Of a stretch of 64,000 nt of DNA, positions 54,088 to 64,000 are shown piece after piece. Positions within the stretch are counted from its first letter, which is position 1. Each line of letters starts with the position of its first letter. This stretch comes from Steinernema hermaphroditum (lineage: Eukaryota; Nematoda; Chromadorea; Rhabditida; Steinernematidae). The notes beneath the pieces were generated by a model that had not been told where the DNA came from, ran no database searches, and worked only from the letters and a program-made list of their open reading frames with translations. Both the position numbers and the translations under genes were made by a program. The DNA lies in the NCBI GenBank assembly GCA_030435675.1, contig CM059621.1:8742001-8806000 (forward strand), written 5' to 3'.

Positions 54088-56790
54088 TGGAAGAGAAAAG
54101 CAGTTAGAGATGACGAAGACGACCGAAAATCACCAGTAAAATGCCCGAAAAGCCGGGAGGAACACTTGGCGACGTTGGGCGACGGAATTTTGGAGGAAAA
54201 CCCGATGGAGAAGACGGAGAACAAATCGCCGCATCATTCGGGGACGAGTGGTCGAGAAATAGAGTCCAGACCGATTCCGTGCGAGACTCCTGTCTGCAGA
54301 CAGCCGACCGCTACCCGTCTGCAACTGGGTACGGTAGAATCGTTGGTGAATCCGAATTCTGACCGACTGAGGCTGCAGACGGGTAGACAAGACTGTCTGT
54401 GTCTGTCTGTCTTCTGACGTCTCTGAGTCTCATGGGTCGTTTGCTGTGGATTCGTTTGTGTTGGTTCGAAGCACTTGGAATCTCCCAGGAGGCCGTGGTT
54501 TTTGGTGAGCCGAGCTGATCTGACAGTGTTCTGTTTCGACGGCGCCACATTTTGTAAACAAACGCGGCGAATCGCACTTTGTGGAAGGGAAACAAACAAA
54601 TGATTTATAATCTCGGCGCTCTTCGAGTCGTCGATTCAAGGTGGATACAATTCTCCTTTTTGTGAACTGTCCTCCGGTTTCCATGGGAAACCTCGGTCCT
54701 CGCCGAACGACAGAATCACGTTCCACGGCGGCACTTCGTTCCATTCTTGTTCTTTTTCCCACCTCTTGCGCGTCTCTTCCCCTCTACCGTATCAGCCCCG
54801 GTTGGCCTTACAGCCTGTGCCTTTAAGCGGCGCTGGCCGCCGACGAGGACCAAAGACCGCACTGTGGTCAGCGGACGGACGTGGCGTTGGCCAGGCGCCA
54901 GCAGTCCCTTTCCGGCTGTGGCGCCCGGTCAGACTTCGAGGGACGCGCTCTGAGGGTCGACCTCTGCGAGAATGGACGGAACGGGGGGCGTGGTCGCCTG
55001 GTCAATTCAGAGCGCGTCACCAGCTGGATTCCCTTCGTGTTTCCCTGCCTGTGTGTGGTGTGCGTGTGCGACTGACGGACTGGCTGTTTGTCCCCCAGGA
55101 GCAGCAAGCGCCACTCTCGTTCGTGCCAGCCTCGTCTCCCATTCACTTCTTTAGATTCCACTTTATCTCGCGTCCACCACGCCGCCGCCCGTCTGCCTGG
55201 CATTTCCCGCCCGGTGCCTCGGGTCCTCCTCATTGATCTCTTGCCTGCTCGGCTCCCTCATTCTCTGGGTTTGCGCGAAAAAAACGCGACGCCACGCATT
55301 GCGGGGGGTAGTTTGGGGCGAGGGAATTCGGTCGGTCACATCATCGGCGTCATTCCTTCTCTTCTACGGTGTTCCGGTTGCGCGATGACAGCGTCGCTGC
55401 CACTTTTCGCGCATATCGTTGCCGAGGAGCTGTTGCCACGAGCTGCAGCGCCTCGATTATCAGTCAGCGGATCGCACGTTCCTCCAAGGAGCTTCCAGTT
55501 CCTCTGTTTTCTCCTCGCTTCAACAGAACGGTCGTTGAACCGGGCGTTTGCTGGTTCCAGGCGCAACTAGTTCCCCTCCCACTCACTTGCAATTTGTAAT
55601 CGAATTTCCCCCGACTTTTCGCCTTGTACTCCTACTCGGGAGAGCCCCTTCGAAGGCTCGTAAACCCTCTCCATTAAAGGGCATTTCAATATTGCGTCGA
55701 CGATATCTAATTATCACGTCGTGGCTAGCGAGGCCTGAATAACGACGTCACGCTGATGCCAACATACGTCACGTCATAAAACCATCCGCTCTGCCCATGG
55801 CACAATGGGATTCGACGGGCGAGTTCACTGCTTAAAGACCGCCACGAGAAGGCCAATTATCCTGCTTCCCCAAGAACCCTTTGTTCTCCACGTGGCGATT
55901 ACTGTAAGCCCATTACAGTATGCCCAGAAGAGGGATGATGGGTGTTCATTAAATTTTAATTGAATCGTGACTTTTCCGAAAGGACATTGTGTCTCTATTC
56001 TCTGGAATGTCTCCCGTCTAATTGCTCAGCTGCTCGACTTACGTTCAGCTCTGCCCTTTCGCCTCCTATAATTAGCCAGCGCCTCCTCCATAAATTCGGA
56101 TTTTGGCAAGGAATCGCGGCCTCTCCCTTCCTTGTTCGTTTTTACTCCGTGGCCATGACCTCGCTTATCGTGCGCCCTTCGAAGCAGAAAGTGCAGCCCT
56201 GCCGTGATAACGGCGGCAGCTAAGAAGGCGTCACCGCTTTCCGCTTTCCGCCCAGCGCCGCTCCCTCGTGGTTACGGTCAGATACGGGGTACAGGGATAG
56301 ATGGAAGCGTCCCCTGGCGAAGTTCGGCGTCATTAGTGGAAGAGGCCTTCGGAGGCGCCACGTTGATTCCCGTTTTGGCCTTCGATCGATGACATCGGAA
56401 CACGTCACCGCGGCGTTCCTTCGCTGCCGACTGGGCGAGATCCTCCGCGGGTAGGCGTTTTGGCATTTCGTATGCAACGATGTCCTCCGCCCTCTCGCGC
56501 GTCGTATATTTTGTATTTGGATCGCTGCGCGGGCCGGGCCTGGCTGGCCGGGCAGCGAGCTGCTCAGCCGTCCGGCGACTCTCGCGTTCCGCGTCACCGC
56601 GACAAACACGTCGCGCGAAGATATCCTCTTCGGACTCCTCCTCACAAACAACGCCGGATTCTCTGTTTGCCCCTCGCTGAAGCTCCTTTTGTACCGCTTT
56701 GTGCGTGACCGTAACCCTCGCGCCCTTTACGGCCTACCGTAGTCCGTACCCCGAGGCCCCTTCACTGCTTCTCGTTTCAGCAGCGCCAGT
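54088..56790. other. Region between PNPLA (-) and FNDC3 (+), no gene supported
   Basis: A divergent region of about 2.7 kb. Many overlapping GC-rich frames exist at 54.7-55.6 kb on both strands, without family features. A perfect 13-bp inverted repeat, CTACCCGTCTGCA (54311-54323) and its complement (54374-54386), could form a hairpin. A likely 5' intron of FNDC3 ends with TCGTTTCAG at about 56780. Confidence 0.4.
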
Positions 56791-56794
56791 GGAG

Positions 56795-56812
56795 ATGGCC
56801 GACGAGCCATGA
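56795..56812 (+). promoter_or_regulatory. Five-codon upstream frame overlapping the FNDC3 start (ATGA)
   Basis: ATG at 56795 encodes MADEP and stops at TGA (56810-56812). That stop overlaps the main ATG (56809-56811) as ATGA, a termination-reinitiation layout. Vertebrate FNDC3A begins with a similar MADQP, so this may instead be the true N-terminus shifted by one frame (indel or unseen splice). Confidence 0.45.
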
Positions 56813-59800
56813 CCTCGACAGTTCCACCGTCCATCGCCGCTGTCACCGCCGGTGCAACTTCTTCGGTGCCTGAAATGCACCACCAGCCTCCCCTACAGTC
56901 CCACCAGACGACCGTTTTTCAACCGCCACCAGCTGTGTACGTCGCCCCTTCGCGCCCGCCTCCCTCCGCCGTCCACGTCGTCGTCAAACCGCCGGATTCG
57001 GTGTCCGACTGCGGCTCCAGCTCCGGCCTCGGCGGCATGGCCAAAAATGACGGTTCCTCGGAGCCCTCCAGCAGCGCTAACAGCGAGCTCTCCACCGGGG
57101 CCAAGCAGCGGCCCCTCGCCCTACCTGTCACGCAGCCCTACGGCTCCGGGGCGCCCGCCATCGCCGTCTCCGGCCCCGGACAGCCCGGCGCCACACGCAG
57201 CTTCTACACGATGACCTGCGACGCCAACGGGGTCCCGGCCTGCTCGAACGCCTCCTACTTCGACCAGGTGACCAGGCTCTTCCCGGCCGGCGGTCAGCCC
57301 CCCTACGTCTCCGTGCCCGCCGGCTTCGAGGGCAACGCCACCATCCACGACCTCTTCCTCCACATCCACAGCGGCGAGACCCTCTCCCTGATGGTTGGCA
57401 CCGAGCTCCAGATGATCGCCGGCCCCGCCACGATCCGCATGGTTGGAATGGCCGGCCTCACGCCGCAGGCCCTGAACATCTCGATGCCCGAAGGCCACGT
57501 CCTCCAACAAGTCGTCGACCCCGACGTGAGTTTTTGTCACCTCCTTATCCGGCCGTGACGTCACCCGGCGCCTAAAGGCCGACGACATATTTGTGCCTCT
57601 CGGAGGCATTTGAGTGCCGGTGACGTCAGCCTCGTCACCCGTTTCTTGCTTCAAGTTCGCCTTTTAGGGAGTCCTACGTCACATGATACTGTCCCCCCAG
57701 TCCAGTGCCCCGCCGACGTTGACGGCCCCCGTGCAGGCAAGTGTTTTTACCCAAAGTAACCGGGAGTTGAGGGGGCGCGGTGACGCCTCCGAGCTGACGT
57801 CACGGGACGTCACGTATTTGTCTTTCAATTATTTGCCTCATTTTCCTTGTTGGCCGGCAAAACGACTCATTAGTACGCAAGATTTCTTCGAAAACAAGAA
57901 AGATGAGAAGCGCGGCTTAATTAGACGAGCGCCGCGGACACTTAGCACCCCGGGGGGACCGTAACCCTAATCCGCTTCCTTGTAGAACGGCCCCGGGCAG
58001 CAGACCGTTCAGACGAACGGCCAGCCGAAGCCGCCTGCTTACAGTAACCACCAGACGACGTTCGCCGCCAGCAGAGGGCCTTCGCCTTCGCAATCGCCGC
58101 CGATGCTGTCGACGCCACCGTACCCCGTCGTCCACAACGGAGGCTACGAGATGATCGACCTGAGTGAGTGGAAGGCTCCCTCCAGAGGATACGGTATTCC
58201 TTGTAGACAACCCCTACAATGCGAGGAGGTACACGATGCCACAGAGGAAGGCGTCCGAGGACAAGGTGCTGGCCAACGGCGACGAGATCTCCGCCTCGGG
58301 GACGCCGATCTCCGACAACGCCGACGATAATGTAGGTCTATTGAGGTCGCCATTCATTGCAGCTGCATAAATGTGGAGGATTCCTTTTTCGAGGGGCATC
58401 GGAAGCCACAGGTGCCGCGGCTGAATGGCCCTCGGGCCAGCCGGGCTGTACCAAAGGGTCCGTTTCTTTGCAGAGAGGGGCAAAAAGGGGACTTTTTGTG
58501 CATTCGGTGTTTAACCATGTGCGAAACGGAAGCGTTTGCGGGAAGTTGACCCGAATGTCGCCTGTCGGCAGGGCACCACCGTACCACCGTCGCGTCTCGG
58601 CGCTGTAAACTCTAGTCACGGGCGGTCAAACATCGAATCGAATTGTGCCTGAGCGGCGTCATTTCGGTGCGCGGCGACGAGGCGCTGAATAGCCTCTGAT
58701 CGGCCTCGAGAGGACAGGGTGCACGTGATTCCCATTGCACAGTGAGGGACGGGTCATGGACGGAGGGACGACTTGACCTTCGAGGCGATTGCAGGAGACT
58801 ACACGCAGCTCCGAGTCCGAGGACAACGACAAGTTGAAGGAGCGGCTGTCGAGCCTGAGCCCGCCGAAGCTCTCGTTCGTGTCGTCGAGGGAGGCCCGGC
58901 TGTGCTGGGAGGGCCTGGACACGTCGGAGGCCTCCTCGTCCGGAGGCCCCTTCCCCCACATCGACGGCAGCGAGTTCACCTACGACATCTCCCTGTTCGA
59001 GGTGCTTGGCCAGTCCCGAATCTGCGTCAGCAACTTCAAGTACGTTTCAGAGGCCTCGAAGTGGCTCTATGCGCTACTCTTGTAGGCTGCAGTCCAACGG
59101 CGGCAACAACCAGCTCACCCTGCGGGGCCTGAACCCCGGACGGGAATACTGTGTCACCTGCAGGGCGAACCTGCTCGAGCGCGGCCTCTACGGTGAGCCA
59201 ACGGCGCCTTTGGTCTTCCGGACGCAGTCCTCGGTCCCCGACCCCCCGGCGAACCTACGTCTCATCCATCGTGGACCCACCTGGTTCACCCTTAGCTGGG
59301 CCCCGGCCATCGACAATGGCCTCCCCATCCGCACCTACACAATCCACGTCCTCAAGGTACGTCCTCTCCCGGCCTCCTACCGTAACCTTTCCCTCCAGGG
59401 CGAGGCGGACAACGCGGAGATCAGCTTCGACACGCACAACGAGCACGTGAAGGTGCACAGCCTGGAGCCAGCCACGGGCTACCGCGTCCGCATCTACGCC
59501 TCGAACTCGCTGGGACGCGGCCTCCCCTCGCAGGACTTCTTCGTGCAGACGGCTGTCCAGGGCTCTCTAAGGAATCTGGCACCGCCGAAGGTGCTCACGC
59601 CGCCTACGCCGCGCTCGGTGCGTCTCGCCTGGACGCCGAACCCCGAAGAGGTGCAGGCCTACTGGGTCGAAGTGCTCGACTTCGTCCGAGGCACGCACAC
59701 CTACCGGGTGTGCTCCTCGGAGCGGCCCAGCCACTCTTCAGGCAGCATCGTGATCAACGACCTCCAGGACAACTGCGAATACCGTTTCCGGCTCGCCGCC

Positions 59801-62362
59801 CTCACCGTCCACGGAGAGGAGCTTCGTTCGGAGCCCGTCATCGCCAGGACCGGCTTCGCCAACGGAAACAGCCACTCAGCGCCTGCCTCCGGCCCCCAGA
59901 GGCCGCCTTCTGCCGCGCACTCCTACCACGGCCAAGACACTCCTAAACCGCCGCTGCCCTCCCCATTCGCCCTACGGGAACTGATGTCGAGAAGCGGCAG
60001 CGCCCGCGCCGGCTCCCTCTTCACCATCGCCTGGAAGTACTCGGGGCCCGGCGCCGGCTCTGATATCGCCTTCCTCCTCGAGTGCGCCGAGGTGGAGGCC
60101 GATGCCTGGAAGCTGTGCTACCGCGGCTCGGCCACGTCCCACACCATCGGAGAGACGTCCCCTGGCTGGAATGCCCTCTTTTTCCGCGTCGCCGCCTGCC
60201 GTAGAAACGCCCGGAGCCCCTGGAGCGAACTCCTGAAACTGCAGCCCCGTGCCCCGTCCGAACCGCCCGTCGTCGAGGTGCCGGCGCCCTCATCGACGTC
60301 CTCCTCGGCGCCGACGGAACTGCCGAAGAAGATCCTGCCTCTGTGCTCGGTGCCCAGTATCAAGGAGGTCTCCTGGAACCAGATGACCATCCTCTGGGCG
60401 TGCGACAACGCCGACCGCGTCGTCTCATCCGAAGGCTCGACGCTCATCTTCGAGCTGCAACGCATCGACTCCCAGCCGATCATCATCTACTCCGGAGTGG
60501 AGACGCGCTTCGTCATCGAGAAGCTGAAGCCCGTGGAGCACGTGCAGCTCCGCGTCCGCGGCGTGCTCGTCGACAACGATGGAATCCGCCTCGAAGGCGG
60601 CTGGAGCCCCATCGGCAGCGCCTGCTCGCTCCCCTACTCCCCGACCCCGCCCCAGAACCTTCGAGTTGTCGAACTGGAGAGCAGTGGATGCGAGGAGACG
60701 ACCAACAACTCAGCCACCGACGGCTCCGATGCTTCGGAGGAGGGGGCCGCCTCTGGACGCCACTTTGTCCTCGAGTGGAGCGCTCCCCTGAAGAACAACG
60801 GTTCACCGGTCAATGAGTACCGTATCTTCTGGAAGGACGTCGACTCCGCCCACGACTTTGCGATGCTCGGCTCCAGCGCTGAGACCTACTTCCCGTTGGA
60901 CCACGTCAGGGCCGGCAGCAGCGTCCTCTTCGCCGTCGCCGCGATGAACGAGGGCGGCATCTCGGAGTCAAGCGCGTCTGTGGAGTACACGGCGCCGGCG
61001 AAGGCCCCCAGCGCCCCTCGCGACTTCCACGTCGAGGCCGTCGGCATAGACAGCGTCTCCATCGGCTGGACGATCCCCGAGTCCAATGGAGCCGCCATCA
61101 CCGGCTACCGTCTCCAAGTCTACTGTATGACGAGCTCTTCGAATGGATCGACCCCCGAAGAGGGCGAACGCAACGGGAAACGCCGTGTGGGAGCCAAGGG
61201 AAGCGCCTCCGCCGCCGTCGCTCCTAAGCCGCAGCTCGTGACGAAGCGTCGCCTCTTCAACCACCAGCTCGTCACCAGTGAAGAGACGCCGTCGCGTGTG
61301 GTCGCCACCATCGACAGCCTTCTGGCAGCGACGGAGTACCGCGTCGTCGTCTGCGCCGTCAACGTCGTCGGCAAAGGAAAAGGCGGTTCGTTCGACCTGG
61401 AAACCGAGGCGCTTCCACCGGAGCCCCCGATGCTCACCCTGCTGGCCGCTTCCTCCAATCAGCTGAAGCTGAAGTGGACCGCCACGAAGGGCGTCGAGGC
61501 GGATTCGCCCTCCCACGCCGCCGCCCTCTACTACTTCGTGGAGCGGGAGAACGAGGCCGGCTCATTCTCTACCGTCTACGAAGGTGGATTCCAACTTTGA
61601 CGGCCTCTTTTCACTCTGAGTCCTTCAGGCGACTACCGTACCTGCAAAGTTCGCAATCTGGCTGAACTGAGCTTATACCGTTTCCGCATAAGGGCGGCGC
61701 GGAACCGGCGCTCTGCTCCGGGCCCCTGGAGCTCCGTCGTCGAGTTCCAGACGACACGCTCCCCTCCGCCGCCCGTCCGCGGATCGCCGTCCGTCTCCGA
61801 GGTCTCCGAGGGCCTCTTCCAGATTGACTGGCAGCCCGTGAGGTGCGCCGGCGAAGACTCCGACATCTTCTATCGCCTCCAGTGCGCTCCGAAGCTCCTT
61901 TCCGAGAGACATGAAACGTGGAAGACGGTAGGCGCCCCGGCGATGACCCTAGCAGCTGACTCCCCCCGTCTTCAGGTCTACGAAGGACTGAGCACGTCGT
62001 ACTCGTTCCGACTGCCCTCCACCAGCGCGCCCTACCAGGCCCGGGTGCTCGTCGTAAGGGTGCACGACGGCGAGGAGTCGACCTCGCTCTCCTCCCCGGT
62101 GCAGGTCTTCTCGAGGACGCCCTCCGGCACCCCGCGCAAGAAGCCCGCTGCGCCGACCGAAGTGCCGAAGCCGGCGGAGGAGATGGCGCAGCCGGAAGGT
62201 GGCGACGCGAAGCTCCTCTCGCCCTCGAAAAGCAAGTTCGTAGGCCGTCGGAGCCGCTTCGGCTGGTTCTACCGGCTCTTCGGCGACAAGCACATGGCGA
62301 TCGCCTGGAGCGTGCTCGTCGTCATCCTCACCTTCTCGCTCGCCAACCTCTTCCTCCTCTGA
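56809..62362 (+). CDS. FNDC3: FNDC3: nine fibronectin type III domains and a C-terminal membrane anchor
   Basis: Nine exons: 56809-57525, 57668-57736, 57986-58163, 58207-58331, 58795-59039, 59086-59356, 59399-61583, 61629-61927 and 61976-62362, giving about 1,491 residues. The N-terminal half is Pro/Ser-rich and keeps an FNDC3 landmark (LHIHSGETLSLMVGTELQMI, GHVLQQVVDPDGVLRHMILS). From about 58840 come nine Fn3 domains, each with the W...G/Y.V....G core (for example PPANLRLIHRGPTWFTLSWA, APSAPRDFHVEAVGIDSVSI). The end is a tail anchor (IAWSVLVVILTFSLANLFLL). Nine Fn3 plus a tail anchor is the FNDC3A/B layout; those proteins sit on the ER/Golgi and cytoplasmic membranes and act in cell adhesion and germ-cell development. 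Intron 2 (57737-57985) uses a GCAAGT donor. Confidence 0.86.
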
Positions 62363-62939
62363 GCGCCCGCGCCCTCGCTCCTCAGCGAAGCTTCTACGAA
62401 ACACGGGATCGTCTAGCGAAGTATTACCCCCCTCTGTTTATACATACTTGTTCCCCTTCCTCGGCAGGGCCGAGTTTCCGAATCCTTCTTCCATCTTTCG
62501 AGGCATTTGCATATCAGAAGTGATTTATATCAACGGATTTTCTAGAAGATCCTCGTAGACCCTGTACATTCTCTATCTCTAGCTGCTTTGACAGATTATC
62601 TAAGTCAGTCGCTCTTTCTCTTTGCCTTTCAGCCCTCCCCTCCGAGACCCCGTTGCGGCCCCTGCTCCCCTGAAGCCCTTCTGCATCCAGTATATCCCAG
62701 ACCGATGGTACTTTAAATTCCCATGTATAGTAATTTATTATTTAACATATTAATATATAGAATTATTTATAACAATTTCTCCGGGCAGAATAAATCGAGC
62801 AATTTGACCTTCTTGTGTGGGGGTGCGCGTGGCCCAGGGATATCGATCGGGAGGCATCGATTGGGGCCAGCTGGTGGTAGAGTGACCCCCGGGCGGATGA
62901 GTGGCTCTCCGACCAGTACTCGTCGCGTCGCCGTCCGAA
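62363..62939 (+). other. FNDC3 3'UTR and spacer
   Basis: AT-rich from 62700. AATAAA at 62789-62794 is about 427 nt after the FNDC3 stop and 146 nt before the next ATG, so it probably ends FNDC3. Confidence 0.5.
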
Positions 62940-64000
62940 ATGCTCCCCGAAGTGTCGCCCTCCGCCGCGCTCCCCTTCTGGGGCCTCGGCGCCCTGCTTC
63001 TGGCCTCGCTCTCGAGGCTGGAAACCCGAAGACGCTGGCTCCAGATCGGCTTCCACACGCTCTATGGCCTCGCGATGCTTCTCTGTCCTCGGCTGCTGCA
63101 CGGATCTTCGGTGAGTGTGGGAGGATTAGGAAGGAACGGGTTTTCGATGAAGAGACGCAATTGGTGCGCGACGGAACCAGAAACGGTGGCGCCGAGTGAT
63201 GGATCTGCGCCGTGAGGATCGGCGCGCATCGATCAATCAAAGCGTTTGTCGCGAGAACAACAAAAGAAAAAATGGGGACGCCGACAGGTTCTGGAATTCG
63301 AAAGACGAAAAGACCCCAGGAAAAGATCCGAGGCTCGCCACGAGGGGGCGACTTTTGTGGAAAGAGCACCTCTACCTCTCTAACACACAGAAGTGTTTAG
63401 TTCATCGGCAATCTCGACGCCGCGCATATCTTTCTGCTCCGCTTCGAGGGTCCTCTGCACCTCGGTTTCGCGTTCTTCCTCTACCGTATCCACGAGGAAC
63501 CCCTCCGCTGCGACCCTATCGTTCCCTTCGCGAAGGCGCTCGTCGCCTTCTTCTCCCTCTTCACACAACTATTTATCGCCTACTACGTGACCGAGTCGAA
63601 GAAGAAGGGCCTCAAACCGTCGAGCCAGGTTCCACCGATGCACGTGCCCTTCTAACAAACTCCCTACAGTACTTCTACTGTGCCCCCGTGCTGGCGGCCC
63701 TCTGGACTCTCGTGGAGGCCGTCCGCGTCTACCGACACGAGAGGACTTCGGCCACCGAGGTGAATGTCCTCTGCCAGAGAACGCAGCGCTGCATCGAGGG
63801 TCTCCCGCCGAACGTCGACAACTTCTTCCTCCTCGACGCCGGCATGGCCTTCCTCTACACATTCCTCAACTACGCCTATCCTAGCCAGATCCTCAAGCTT
63901 GTGGTACCGGACAGCTCCGCCTCGCCACCGTAACCCAGAGTCGTTCCAGTTCAAGAGAGAATTCGCCCCCGACACAATTCACAACTTGTTCTGCAGACAG
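62940..64000 (+). CDS. Multipass membrane protein, family not recognised, truncated by window edge
   Basis: Exons so far: 62940-63110, 63401-63628, 63670-63903 and 63950-64000 (continuing), about 228 residues seen. Hydrophobic helices: ALPFWGLGALLLASL, IGFHTLYGLAMLLCP, LHLGFAFFLYRIHEE, FAKALVAFFSLFTQLFIAYY, APVLAALWTLVEAVR and LLDAGMAFLYTFLNYAYPSQ, with short polar loops (VTESKKKGLKPSS; RHERTSATEVN). At least five or six membrane segments. No signature motif recognised. Intron 1 is 290 nt; the others are 41 and 46 nt and carry CTAAC or CCGTAAC branch-like strings. The open frame runs to the last base of the window (…NLFCRQ). Confidence 0.62.

Noticed and set aside
54766..55570. Overlapping frames of 120-160 codons on both strands at 54.8-55.6 kb
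   Set aside because: Arg/Ser/Pro-rich on both strands in a GC-rich non-coding region. No splice-linked partner or family similarity.
1..64000. CRISPR arrays, prophage, rRNA, or spliced-leader RNA genes
   Set aside because: No regularly spaced direct repeats, phage-like genes, rRNA-like blocks or a spliced-leader sequence were seen. The window is eukaryotic throughout.

Overview
This is eukaryotic DNA, most likely from a free-living or insect-associated nematode related to the rhabditid/diplogastrid groups. The evidence is a DB cysteine module (a family known essentially from nematodes) in the gene at 49.8-51.6 kb, a ZYG-9-type XMAP215 protein, a TOCA protein, a small Ly6-like secreted protein, very short introns (mostly 40-48 nt), tight 3' ends, and several ATGs placed directly after TTTCAG, as expected for spliced-leader trans-splicing. 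The species itself is not identified from the sequence.

Layout. 1.5-10.1 kb: one long + strand SKICH/coiled-coil gene with two large introns. 10.2-14.8 kb: a gene-poor, repeat-rich stretch with a hAT-type MITE (8-bp target duplication) and a Mutator-like element (9-bp duplication, transposase fragment). 14.9-19.1 kb: a GC-rich secreted-protein cluster, with one Ly6-like protein and three signal-peptide coiled-coil proteins. 19.4-20.5 kb: a palindromic Tc1/mariner relic. 21.9-24.7 kb (- strand): a GT31 glycosyltransferase followed 77 bp later by a small membrane protein. 26.1-26.8 kb: a BTB protein. 27.0-33.8 kb (- strand): GPCPD1, a MADF protein and an ACOT9 thioesterase; a complete ELOVL gene lies inside one ACOT9 intron. 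34.1-34.9 kb: SNAPIN. 35.0-40.1 kb (- strand): ZYG-9/XMAP215 with two nearly identical TOG arrays. 41.3-45.0 kb: no convincing gene. 45.0-47.4 kb: TOCA F-BAR protein. 48.1-49.5 kb: a multipass membrane protein. 49.8-52.2 kb: a DB-module secreted protein (+) interdigitated with EBAG9/RCAS1 (-). 52.8-54.1 kb (- strand): a patatin-like lipase. 56.8-62.4 kb: FNDC3. 62.9-64.0 kb: the start of a second multipass membrane protein, cut by the window edge.

Functionally the window holds several lipid-handling genes (GPCPD1, ELOVL, ACOT9 and a PNPLA lipase), three of them adjacent on the - strand, plus cytoskeleton and membrane-traffic genes (ZYG-9, SNAPIN, TOCA, EBAG9, SKICH). Nothing prokaryotic, viral or CRISPR-like was seen. 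The most unusual features are structural: a same-strand nested gene, a reciprocally interdigitated antisense pair, a homogenised TOG duplication, three transposons with readable target-site duplications, and stop codons that overlap their own poly(A) signals. Exon joins were worked out by eye from splice consensus, frame and family similarity; no alignment or search was run.
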